This document shows, in pieces, positions 8,818-16,869 of a DNA stretch of 32,580 bases. Location of the stretch: assembly GCA_020718205.1 (NCBI GenBank), contig DYSN01000036.1, forward strand, positions 1 through 32,580, read 5' to 3'. This DNA comes from Draconibacterium orientale. GTDB lineage: Bacteria > Bacteroidota > Bacteroidia > Bacteroidales > UBA12170. Under the pieces are notes generated by a model, which was not told the DNA's origin, did no database searches, and was given only the letters and a program-made list of their open reading frames with translations. Numbering within the stretch: position 1 is the stretch's first letter; every line of letters begins with the position of its first letter. A program made the translations under genes and the position numbers.

Positions 8818-9731
8818 TGTTTCACGTGAAACACGTTAATATGGAAACTTTGGTCGTTTGTCCGGTTTGCGGTAGTACAGCGTTGCTGCCTTTTTTACCA
8901 GTAACAGATCATTTTTTATCCAAGCAGGTATTTTTTATCCAAACATGTGTTACTTGTGGATTTAAGTTTATTAATCCAAGGCCAACCCAGAGCGAAATCG
9001 TAAAATATTATCAAACAAACGATTACATTTCTCACAATGCAGACAAAAGCGATTTGATTTCAAAAATATATAAATATGCAAGGCGATTTGCCATCAAAAG
9101 CAAATATGGTATTATAAAATCAAAAATCCATGGAACAAAAGTATTGGATATTGGTTGCGGCACAGGAGAGTTTTTAGCCTATTGTAAGCATAAAAAATTA
9201 GAAGTATTTGGTGTGGAACCAAATGAAAACGCCCGACATTATGCAATTACCAATAATAAGCTTCAGGTCTGGGAAAATCTCAATGAATTTGTTAAGACGG
9301 ATTATCATTTTTCTTGTATTACTTTATGGCATGTTTTAGAGCATGTTCATACCCTGAATGAAACCCTTGCGACAATAAAAAAGATATTAAGTGCCAATGG
9401 AGTTTTAATTATCGCTGTTCCGAATAGCAACTCATATGATGCCACATATTATCAACAATACTGGGCTGCCTATGATGTACCACGCCATCTTTCCCATTTT
9501 ACCACATCTTCTTTTACCAGATTGATTGAAAAGCATGGTTTTATTTTAAATGCAATAAAACCACAATACCTTGATGCTTTTTACATTTCTTTATTAAGTG
9601 AAAAATACAAAAGCAGCCAGCACTATTATTTAAAAGCATTTTTTCTTGGATTATGGTCCAACCTAATGGCAATTAAAAATAAAAATGGCACTTCCAGCCT
9701 TATTTATATTCTCACATCAAAAAATACTTAA
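8817..9731 (+). CDS. SAM-dependent methyltransferase with N-terminal zinc ribbon
   Basis: This is a class I SAM methyltransferase of the UbiG/Methyltransf_23 kind. A CxxC...CxxC zinc ribbon (C15, C18, C44, C47) is followed by an INPRP linker. The SAM-binding motif I reads VLDIGCGTGEF (109-119), and a post-motif LWHVLEHV is typical of the group. The acceptor is not predictable; close types modify sugars or lipids. The first possible start is an overlapping TAATG with mnmG, which makes the N-terminus MFHVKH, simply the translation of the parS palindrome. An ATG at 8841 would start 6 residues before the first ribbon Cys and may be the true start. The gene follows the DUF4175-mnmG run directly. 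Confidence 0.85.
   Translation: MFHVKHVNMETLVVCPVCGSTALLPFLPVTDHFLSKQVFFIQTCVTCGFKFINPRPTQSEIVKYYQTNDYISHNADKSDLISKIYKYARRFAIKSKYGIIKSKIHGTKVLDIGCGTGEFLAYCKHKKLEVFGVEPNENARHYAITNNKLQVWENLNEFVKTDYHFSCITLWHVLEHVHTLNETLATIKKILSANGVLIIAVPNSNSYDATYYQQYWAAYDVPRHLSHFTTSSFTRLIEKHGFILNAIKPQYLDAFYISLLSEKYKSSQHYYLKAFFLGLWSNLMAIKNKNGTSSLIYILTSKNT
8818..8833. promoter_or_regulatory. parS-type ParB binding site (second of two, perfect palindrome)
   Basis: TGTTTCACGTGAAACA is a perfect 16-base palindrome identical to the canonical chromosomal parS sequence. It lies 1.9 kb from the first site, starting 1 base after the mnmG stop and inside the first codons of the methyltransferase ORF, where it reads M-F-H-V-K-H. 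ParB binding is inferred from the exact match. Confidence 0.92.
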
Positions 9732-9838
9732 TTTTAAGCATTATAGTGATAGATCTACCCTGATTGGCACACAATGTTGACCAAACAGAGAAAGAGGCTC
9801 CTGTCGCATCTTTTGGCTTTCATTGTAATTAACTGTTT

Positions 9839-12800
9839 ATGAATAAGATAAAGGGGTTAACTGACAAGTTTATAAAAAACAGCCATTATTTCAACCTGCT
9901 GTTATCCATAGTTTTTTTTGGATCCATATTTTTTGTCAGTCATTGTACCAACCATAAATCGGATCCCGGGTATTTGGCAAACAGAATTCAGGAAAGAATT
10001 ACAGATGCAGAGGTAGATTTAAAAAGAGCAGTCAGGGATTTTTACGATGGGTTTGATACCCTGAAGAACTATCCGTCGTTTCCTTCAGATCTCTTATTTG
10101 CTTCCGATCTTGAAAAGGGAGATTTTTTCTTTTTGGTTTTTAAAAACAACCAACTGGTTTTTTGGAGTAATAATAAAGTTCCTGTTGGTGAAGATCTGCC
10201 CCGGAACCATAAGCAGAATTTTTTTATCTCCAGGTTGCAAAACGGATGGTACGCGTTTCAACAGCATCAAGAAGGATCCTATTGTTTTTTTGGAGGGTTA
10301 CTTATCCGGACGGAATATCCGCTGCAAAACAATTTCATAAAAAATGAATTTTCTACCCGGTTTAATATTCCGGATTTTATCCGGATTGAGAAGGGAAATG
10401 GCGGTTATCCGGTTTATAGTGCAGATGGCAGCTATTTGTTTTCAGTGACTACAGATACAGGTAACAAACAGGAACCAACCGGTTCAACATTTATTTTACT
10501 TCTTTTTCTTTTTGGGGCAGGATTTTTATTTCTCTTTGTTTATCAGTTGTTCCTCGGTTTTCTATGGTTGAAAAACAGGCGGGGTCTATTGCTGATCCTT
10601 TTTTCACTCACAATTCTTTGTTTGCGGGCCGCTCAGTTTTATTTTCGAGTCCCGCATCCATTATATGAATCAGGGATATTTAGCCCGGCATGGTATGCTT
10701 CATCTGCAATCATGAATTCGTTGGGAGATTTTGTTATCAATGCATTTCAATTTTTGTTTTTGACATTCCTGTTGTTCAAAAACAGGGAAATCATTAAAAA
10801 TGAAATGAAACATGGTCCGGTAATAACGTTGGTATCTGTGTTTTTTAGTGTTCTTCTTTTGGTATTCTCATTTCATACGCTTACTCATTTTGTGCAAGAT
10901 GTGATTCTAAATTCCCGTCTTCCAATGAATTTACAGGATATTGCTGCTTTAACCACATTTAGTGGGTATGGATTTTTTATTATTTGTTGTCTCTTTTTTG
11001 GTTTTTGGTTTTTATCCAATACCTTGATAATCCTAATACTTCCAGTTTCGGGTTTAAATTACAAAATCATTTTTTCAGGGGTCATTGCATTTATAGTTTA
11101 TGGAATTATTTGTCATATATCAGGAATTCAATGGCAGCCACTGACCATTCTGTTTTTAATCCTCTATATCATTATTTTATCTTATCGGTTACTGAAACAT
11201 TCAACATCCCTTAATTTTCAAACTGTTTTATTCTTCCTGTGTTTTTTTTCAGTCTATGCTACGGTCATAATAAATCAGTCCACCACAAAAAAAGAAAAAG
11301 AGAAACGCAAATTGATAGCGGTGGCTTTGGCTGCCCGTAAAAATCCAGTAACAATGGCATTGTATGAACAGATGGAACGAAAAATGGCTACAGATTCTGT
11401 TATTGTCGATGCCCTTCAGAAGTTGCGTGAAAACCAAGAAACAGACCCGGACAGTGTTGCAAAATACATCACAGGAAAATACTTTACCGATTTTTGGACC
11501 CGGTTTAATGTTCAGGTAACCTGTTGTAATACAGATAAAACATTACAGGTTCAGCCACAGGGATATCTGATCAATTGTAGTGAATATTTTCAGGATTTAA
11601 TCAATACAAACGGAGAGACCACCACGGTAAAAGAGTTCTATTTTCTGGATTATGGTTATGGGAACGAGAATTACTTAATTGTATTGACAGATGCAGGAGT
11701 ACGATCTCCGGGTGAGAAAAGGTCGTGTATATATCTTGAATTAAGTTTGAAGACCACTTATAAGGATCTCGGGTATCCTGAATTATTATTGGACAAATCT
11801 TATTTTAGCCCCTCTGATTTTTCAGAATATGCCCACGGACTATTTCGATACGACCGGCTTGTTCACGGCGTCGGGCCTTATAATTACAGAACCGATTTAA
11901 AACAATATTTTGTTTCAGCACAATCATGGCCGTTTTTTGCTTTCGACGGAATGGACCACTATTACTATCGCGTTAACAACAGTACCACCATACTGGTTAG
12001 TAAAAGCAAACCGACGCTTTTCAACCGGATTACCCCTTTCTCGTATTTGTTTATTCTTTTCTCAGGATTCGCATTTATCCTTTTTCTTGTTGGAAATTTT
12101 CGCCGGACAAACAAGTTTACCCCAAAAAGCATACGCGACCGGCTTCAACTGGCCATTACCGGTATTCTTGTATTAACTTTTATTATTATCGGTATCGTTT
12201 TGATTTTAAATATTACGAAAATCAATACCAATAAGAATGACAATATTCTTCAGGAAAAGGCATTTTCTGTTCTTACGGAAGTGCAACATCGATATTCCGG
12301 AATTACAGAATGGCAAATGCAGTCGAAAAGCACACTGAATGATTTTCTGGTTAAATTATCCAATGTCTTCTTCACGGATATTAACTTTTATGATGGTACA
12401 GGATTTTTAATTGCAACCAGCCGTCCGCAAATTTTTGAAGAAGGATTGCTTTCCCAGAACATTAACCCTTCTGCTTACCGGAAACTCCTGAAAGAAAAGC
12501 AGTCTATTTATATTCATGATGAATATATTGGCCGCCTTCACTATAGTTCTGCATATATTCCGGTTTATAACAATGACAATCAATTACTTGGATTTCTAAA
12601 CCTTCCTTATTTTTCGCGACAGGATGAACTGACAAAAGAAATATCTACAGTACTGGTGACTTTTACGAACATTTATATTTTGCTTATTCTATTTGGACTT
12701 TTTATAACACTACTGATCTCTAATTATATAATATCCCCTTTAACCTTACTTTCCAACACCATGGCCAGGTTACGGATTGGGAGGATCAATGAAAAAATTT

Positions 12801-13570
12801 CCTGGAAACATACCGATGAGATTGGTCAACTTGTGAATGAATATAACAGAATGGTTGATGCTTTAAGTCAGAGCGCAGAGCTGCTTGCACGATCGGAACG
12901 CGAAAATGCCTGGCGTGAAATGGCAAGGCAGGTGGCCCATGAGATAAAAAATCCGTTGACTCCCATGAAGTTGAGTGTTCAGTATCTTCAAAAAGCCTGG
13001 AATGAAAATGCACCGGATTGGGATCAGCGGCTGAAACGATTTACAAAAACACTTACAGAGCAAATTGATACGCTTTCTGCGATTGCTTCGGGTTTTTCGG
13101 ATTTTGCACAAATGCCACCCGAAAAGAGGGAAAACCTGAACCTTGAAACGTTATTGCCATTTGTTGTTTCACTTTATAATGATGGTTCGCCAATTCAGTT
13201 TACGCTGTCGTTAAATGCTGCAAACCCCTTTGTGTATGGGGATAGGAAACAGATGGTCCGGGTTTTTACCAATCTTATTAACAATGCAATTCAATCCATT
13301 GAAAACCCCGCCCGGGGAGTGATAAATTTTGAACTTGAAAATGAAGGGGACGATCTCATTTTCCGCCTGTCTGATAATGGATCGGGAATTCCCGAATCGA
13401 AGCATCCGTTTATTTTTCAGCCAAATTTTACAACAAAATCTGGTGGAATGGGTTTAGGCCTTGCGATTGTAAAAGGGATTGTGGAAAAAATGGGGGGGGC
13501 CATTTCATTTCATTCAGATACACACATTGGAACAACGATTATTATAAAATTTCCCCGCAATGATCAGTAG
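9839..13570 (+). CDS. Large multi-transmembrane sensor histidine kinase with NtrY-like core
   Basis: This is an orphan two-component sensor of 1243 residues. It has a first membrane segment (about 18-36), an extracytoplasmic domain, then a block of about eight membrane segments (218-480) and a second soluble region to about 725. Two more membrane segments follow (about 728-748 and 766-790), then a third sensory domain, a last segment (about 942-968) and a HAMP region. The kinase core has the phospho-acceptor in AHEIKNPLTP (H1034), N-box NLINNAIQSI, G1 DNGSGIP and G2 GGMGLGLAIV, so it is complete and probably active. The HEIKNPLTP form is that of NtrY-type kinases. No response regulator is adjacent. 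A run of eight G lies at 13492-13499 near the end. The 3' end overlaps the next gene by 11 bases. Confidence 0.88.
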   Translation: MNKIKGLTDKFIKNSHYFNLLLSIVFFGSIFFVSHCTNHKSDPGYLANRIQERITDAEVDLKRAVRDFYDGFDTLKNYPSFPSDLLFASDLEKGDFFFLVFKNNQLVFWSNNKVPVGEDLPRNHKQNFFISRLQNGWYAFQQHQEGSYCFFGGLLIRTEYPLQNNFIKNEFSTRFNIPDFIRIEKGNGGYPVYSADGSYLFSVTTDTGNKQEPTGSTFILLLFLFGAGFLFLFVYQLFLGFLWLKNRRGLLLILFSLTILCLRAAQFYFRVPHPLYESGIFSPAWYASSAIMNSLGDFVINAFQFLFLTFLLFKNREIIKNEMKHGPVITLVSVFFSVLLLVFSFHTLTHFVQDVILNSRLPMNLQDIAALTTFSGYGFFIICCLFFGFWFLSNTLIILILPVSGLNYKIIFSGVIAFIVYGIICHISGIQWQPLTILFLILYIIILSYRLLKHSTSLNFQTVLFFLCFFSVYATVIINQSTTKKEKEKRKLIAVALAARKNPVTMALYEQMERKMATDSVIVDALQKLRENQETDPDSVAKYITGKYFTDFWTRFNVQVTCCNTDKTLQVQPQGYLINCSEYFQDLINTNGETTTVKEFYFLDYGYGNENYLIVLTDAGVRSPGEKRSCIYLELSLKTTYKDLGYPELLLDKSYFSPSDFSEYAHGLFRYDRLVHGVGPYNYRTDLKQYFVSAQSWPFFAFDGMDHYYYRVNNSTTILVSKSKPTLFNRITPFSYLFILFSGFAFILFLVGNFRRTNKFTPKSIRDRLQLAITGILVLTFIIIGIVLILNITKINTNKNDNILQEKAFSVLTEVQHRYSGITEWQMQSKSTLNDFLVKLSNVFFTDINFYDGTGFLIATSRPQIFEEGLLSQNINPSAYRKLLKEKQSIYIHDEYIGRLHYSSAYIPVYNNDNQLLGFLNLPYFSRQDELTKEISTVLVTFTNIYILLILFGLFITLLISNYIISPLTLLSNTMARLRIGRINEKISWKHTDEIGQLVNEYNRMVDALSQSAELLARSERENAWREMARQVAHEIKNPLTPMKLSVQYLQKAWNENAPDWDQRLKRFTKTLTEQIDTLSAIASGFSDFAQMPPEKRENLNLETLLPFVVSLYNDGSPIQFTLSLNAANPFVYGDRKQMVRVFTNLINNAIQSIENPARGVINFELENEGDDLIFRLSDNGSGIPESKHPFIFQPNFTTKSGGMGLGLAIVKGIVEKMGGAISFHSDTHIGTTIIIKFPRNDQ

Positions 13571-14063
13571 ATTCAAGTTCAAACTTAAAAATTTAAGTTT
13601 CCGGTATTTATCCGTTGTAATGTCAAGTATCGTTCTTGTGGCGGGATGTACCTCTGAAAAATCCCATGAGTACTATCATAAATTTGAAACAAAAGCATGG
13701 CCACGTTTTCAAAACATAACATTCGAAATTCCCATCAACCGGATTGATATCTCCTATGACATCTATTTTTTTGCAGGTTTATCCAACGAATTTCCGTACG
13801 AATCAATCCCATTCAATATGGTTATGAACACTCCTTCGGGCGAAGAGCGCATCAGGGAATATGAGATGCCGGTTAAATCGAAAACGGGAAGTTTTATTAT
13901 TGATTGCAATAAAGACTCATGTCAAGGTCGGTTGCTTTTAAAAGAAGGACTTATAATGACCAAACCGGGAACATTGACCATTGAATTGGAAAATTTAATA
14001 CCAAAATTAGAAGCTGTTGGAATATCAGGAGTTGGCATCCGGGTAATTCAGTCGGGAAAGTAA
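13560..14063 (+). CDS. gldH: GldH-like gliding motility lipoprotein
   Basis: The protein has 167 residues and a lipoprotein signal: a basic N-terminus, a hydrophobic core and the lipobox LVAGC with the lipidated Cys at 30. The remainder resembles GldH, a lipoprotein required for gliding and type IX secretion in some Bacteroidota. Shared traits are the small size, an early aromatic Trp-Pro region followed by F-x-I-P, a central FPYESIPF segment and a C-terminal GISGVGIRVI ending. Identity rests on this overall pattern, so the symbol is tentative. It starts inside the end of the kinase gene (11-base overlap), suggesting coupled translation. Its last 39 bases overlap the convergent riboflavin kinase gene. 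An internal ATG at 13620 would lose the basic part of the signal. Confidence 0.6.
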   Translation: MISRFKFKLKNLSFRYLSVVMSSIVLVAGCTSEKSHEYYHKFETKAWPRFQNITFEIPINRIDISYDIYFFAGLSNEFPYESIPFNMVMNTPSGEERIREYEMPVKSKTGSFIIDCNKDSCQGRLLLKEGLIMTKPGTLTIELENLIPKLEAVGISGVGIRVIQSGK

Positions 14064-14510
14064 CTGTTTGACCTGAATTTTATCTTGACGGATTTGCTCT
14101 ATTAGCGCGTCAACGGAATGGAATTTCTTCTCATCACGAATTCGTTCCATAAAAAACACGATTAATTCTTTTCCATAAATATCTTCATGGAAATTGAAAA
14201 TATTGACTTCCAGTTTTAATTGGTTTTCATTTAAGGTTGGGCGAATACCAACATTTGCCATACCCTGGTAAACGATACCAGAAACATTGGTGAATACGGC
14301 ATATACACCACGAGCCAGCAAGAATGGTTTTTCATTTTCGAAAGCCACATTGGCAGTAGGAAACCCGAACGTTTTCCCCAGATGATCGCCATGTATTACC
14401 AATCCCCGGAGTGAGTAAGGATAACCGAGTATTTCATTGGCCTGTCGAATATCTCCCTTGATCAGGGCATGTTGAACTGGTAAAGGTATTTCACTTAAAT
14501 GCACGGTCAT
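14025..14510 (-). CDS. Stand-alone riboflavin kinase domain (RibF C-terminal half)
   Basis: Riboflavin kinase makes FMN from riboflavin and ATP. In most bacteria it is the C-terminal half of bifunctional RibF (about 310 residues). Here only about 161 residues exist. They begin at the linker (ALIKGDIRQANEILGYPY) and contain the whole kinase domain: GFPTAN (49-54) for ATP and Mg binding, the EVNIFNFHEDIYGKEL strand, and the closing FMERIRDEKKF with QIRQD. The FMN adenylyltransferase half is absent: an in-frame TAA lies 12 codons above the ATG, and only 71 bases separate it from the cytochrome gene. The frame is clean, so it may be a working monofunctional kinase; a decayed ribF is the alternative. 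The stop lies 39 bases inside the convergent gldH-like gene. Confidence 0.8.
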   Translation of the reverse strand: MTVHLSEIPLPVQHALIKGDIRQANEILGYPYSLRGLVIHGDHLGKTFGFPTANVAFENEKPFLLARGVYAVFTNVSGIVYQGMANVGIRPTLNENQLKLEVNIFNFHEDIYGKELIVFFMERIRDEKKFHSVDALIEQIRQDKIQVKQLLSRLNYPDANS

Positions 14511-14581
14511 AGTCAGATTTCTTTGCCAATTTGAAGGACCGACTTATTTTTCGTAAGTTAACCTTCAGGGAATGCCTAAAG

Positions 14582-15679
14582 TCAATATCCAAGGGTATTA
14601 AAATATTCAATGCCTGATTGAAGGATATCATGGGTATAAGGATAATTATGTACCCCGTTGCTCCGGTCGGCATACACGAGCTGGAAGTTCCAGTAAACAG
14701 CCAATGTTTTCTGAATAAAAAATTTTGGATTTGTAACAGAAATATCTCCTTTTAGTAACATATAATTTGGCGATGAAGAGAGGGTATCCAGTATATTGGC
14801 TGCAGCGAGTTTTACTTTCAATTGTTGAAACAATCCCATGATTTCGGTTTGTTTTCCATCGATATTAAAATTAGCCGCGCTTGCATGGCACTGCTGGCAG
14901 GTAACGATGTTTTGTAATGCAGGGGTATGATTATAATCGGCCATTTTCCATGTGTGACCACCAACGAGATTTCCCTGTCCATATGCCGAATGACAGGTTG
15001 AACAGGTGGTTGTATCTTTATGTGAAAAGAGTTGGCTAAAAAGAACTGTTCCAACCTCGTAAGCGCCTTTTCCTGCTATTAACAAAGCCTGTGTTGCACG
15101 GTGCGGGCCCCAGGTATTGTTGGTTATCAATACAGAATCCACCGTGCTGGTTGGATTTATCAAGGCGGGGTTGGGAGCTGTGGCCTGATGACAGCGTCCA
15201 CAGAGATTTGAAGAACCGCCATTTGTACTCAGGTTGATGGTCACTGTAGAATCGAAACGGGCCCTGAAAGGTGAAATTGTCCGTAATTCCCAATCCAAAT
15301 ACGAATAGGTTGTATGTATTTTATGACAGGTACGGCAATTTACAGGAGCAGCATCATATATCGGGGATGAGGTTACAAATTGCCCTGTTGAAATACATTC
15401 AGTAAACCCCTGACTGGCATGACATGGGGCACAATCCCTTTGCGGGCCAACCCAGGTGGCGCTGCCTGTTGCGTGTTGTGAGCTGTTATACTGAAAAATC
15501 CGGGTAACCAGCGAGTCGTTCCAACTGTGACATTGTATGCAATTGGAGTTTGCATCTATTCCATTGGTCCCGTCTGCGCCCGGGCGGCCCTGGGGGCCTT
15601 CTTTTGTACAAGAGGGCAGGGGAGATAATGCAAGGCACAACAACAATCCTGTAACAACAAGCCCAAATTGGTTTTTCAT
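14582..15679 (-). CDS. Six-heme cytochrome c lipoprotein with collagen-like linker
   Basis: The protein has 365 residues from the ATG at 15679. The signal ends in LSPLPSC (lipidated Cys 24), so it should be an outer or inner membrane lipoprotein facing outside the cytoplasm. A short Gly-x-y tract (GPQGRPGADGTNG) follows, then six CxxCH heme sites: CIQCH, CAPCH, CRTCH, CGRCH, CSTCH and CQQCH. It would transfer electrons outside the cytoplasm; its partner and acceptor are unknown and no other respiratory gene is adjacent. The frame is open to a GTG at 15721 that overlaps the asd stop, but 15679 puts a proper signal peptide at the N-terminus. It is downstream of asd on the same strand with a 38-base gap. 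Confidence 0.85.
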   Translation of the reverse strand: MKNQFGLVVTGLLLCLALSPLPSCTKEGPQGRPGADGTNGIDANSNCIQCHSWNDSLVTRIFQYNSSQHATGSATWVGPQRDCAPCHASQGFTECISTGQFVTSSPIYDAAPVNCRTCHKIHTTYSYLDWELRTISPFRARFDSTVTINLSTNGGSSNLCGRCHQATAPNPALINPTSTVDSVLITNNTWGPHRATQALLIAGKGAYEVGTVLFSQLFSHKDTTTCSTCHSAYGQGNLVGGHTWKMADYNHTPALQNIVTCQQCHASAANFNIDGKQTEIMGLFQQLKVKLAAANILDTLSSSPNYMLLKGDISVTNPKFFIQKTLAVYWNFQLVYADRSNGVHNYPYTHDILQSGIEYFNTLGY

Positions 15680-15717
15680 ATACTGATAATTTTTAGTGTC
15701 CCGTTTGACGGCATTTT

Positions 15718-16704
15718 TCACATGAATGTTGAACGCAGGTAAGAAGCAATCTGTACGGCATTGGTTGCCGCTCCTTTACGGAGGTTGTCGGCTACAATAA
15801 AAAGGTTCAATGAATTTGGCTGACTGTCATCACGGCGGATCCGGCCTACAAAAACATCATCTTTCCCTTTTGCCTCCAGGGGCATGGGATAAATATTGTT
15901 TTTAATATTATCGCGGATGGTTATACCCGGCATATTCTGTAAAAGACGATAGACATCCTGAATATTAAAATCCGATTCAAATTCGAGGTTGACCGCTTCT
16001 GAATGACCTCCGATGACAGGGACCCGGACAATGGTTGCGGTAATCAGAATGGATGGATCTCCCAGGATTTTTCGAGTCTCATCCACCAGCTTCATCTCTT
16101 CGGTAGTGTAACCGTTTTCAAGAAAATCGCCGCCATGGGGAAAAAGATTTAGGTCGATGGGATATGGATATGCCATTTCGCCTTTAATTCCTTTCCTTTC
16201 ATTTTCAAGTTGACGAACAGCCTTTGCCCCGGTACCCGTTACCGACTGGTATGTTGATATCACCATCCGGCGAATCCGATAAGCCTTATGAAGAGGGGCA
16301 ATGGCCAATACCAGCTGAATGGTAGAGCAGTTGGGATTGGAAATAATTTTATTAAAAGGGTTTAATTCCGTTGCATTGATTTCAGGAACAATCAACGGGA
16401 TATCATCCTCCATTCGCCAGGCAGATGAATTATCAATAACGGTTGTCCCGGATGCAGCATAGATAGGCGCCCATTCTCTTGAAGCGTTGGCCCCTGCAGA
16501 AAATATTGCAATATCCGGTTTTTGTGAGATGGCCTGAAGATGGTCTAGAATGGAATATTGTGTTCCCCGGAAATGTAAAAGCTTTCCCACGGAATGATTG
16601 GAAGCAACCGGAATAAACCGATCGAAAAGAAACCGGTGTTCATCCAGTACTTTTAAAATTTCTCGTCCAACCAAGCCGGTAACGCCAATGACAGCCAGTC
16701 TCAT
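15718..16704 (-). CDS. asd: Aspartate-semialdehyde dehydrogenase
   Basis: The enzyme reduces aspartyl phosphate to aspartate semialdehyde with NADPH, the branch point to lysine, diaminopimelate, threonine and methionine. The N-terminus has the dinucleotide motif GVTGLVG (7-13). The catalytic Cys is in SNPNCST (C126) and a conserved catalytic His in IGGHSEA. At 328 residues the length is normal. The frame is open to an ATG at 16740, but MRLAVIG at 16704 is the conserved family start. A TATCTTTG -7 element at 16722-16729 also places transcription start below the longer start. It is divergent from the lamin-tail gene. Confidence 0.95.
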   Translation of the reverse strand: MRLAVIGVTGLVGREILKVLDEHRFLFDRFIPVASNHSVGKLLHFRGTQYSILDHLQAISQKPDIAIFSAGANASREWAPIYAASGTTVIDNSSAWRMEDDIPLIVPEINATELNPFNKIISNPNCSTIQLVLAIAPLHKAYRIRRMVISTYQSVTGTGAKAVRQLENERKGIKGEMAYPYPIDLNLFPHGGDFLENGYTTEEMKLVDETRKILGDPSILITATIVRVPVIGGHSEAVNLEFESDFNIQDVYRLLQNMPGITIRDNIKNNIYPMPLEAKGKDDVFVGRIRRDDSQPNSLNLFIVADNLRKGAATNAVQIASYLRSTFM

Positions 16705-16721
16705 AAGCCGGAATTTTTTCA

Positions 16722-16729
16722 CAAAGATA
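16722..16729 (-). promoter_or_regulatory. Candidate -7 element for asd (TATCTTTG)
   Basis: Read on the minus strand, TATCTTTG matches TAnnTTTG exactly and lies 17 bases before the chosen asd ATG. The -33 region has no strong TTTG. The match is visible; promoter activity is inferred. Confidence 0.5.
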
Positions 16730-16739
16730 ATCGAAAACA

Positions 16740-16758
16740 ATGTGATAAAGACTCACAT
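16740..16758. promoter_or_regulatory. Palindrome ATGTGA-N7-TCACAT, Crp/Fnr-like operator candidate
   Basis: A 6-base inverted repeat with a 7-base spacer lies just upstream of the asd -7 element in the divergent asd/lamin-tail region. The arms are those of Crp sites, but the classic spacer is 6 bases, so the resemblance is partial. Confidence 0.3.
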
Positions 16759-16869
16759 CGATGAAGTACGAGATTAAGAATTCCGAAAAATTCAATGGGA
16801 GCGGAGAAAAAATCTTTCCAGGGTAGTATTACTTTTCTGTTTTTTCAGGATTAAGCAAAAAAAGGTATA

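Noticed and set aside
9791-9806. Ten-base match AAGAGGCTCC shared with the last bases of the window (about 32567-32577)
   Set aside because: It is too short to show a repeat or insertion end, and the flanks differ.
9732-9838. 107-base gap before the large kinase, checked for a tRNA or terminator
   Set aside because: No cloverleaf or strong hairpin could be drawn, and no exact TAnnTTTG element was found.
9839-9960. Possible lipoprotein signal in the large kinase (FVSHC)
   Set aside because: The residues before the Cys do not fit a lipobox, and the segment reads better as a first membrane anchor.
14491-14673. Leftward ORF over the end of the cytochrome gene, considered as a remnant of the RibF N-terminal domain
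   Set aside because: Its translation has no adenylyltransferase motif such as GNFDGVHLGH and most of it overlaps cytochrome coding sequence in another frame.
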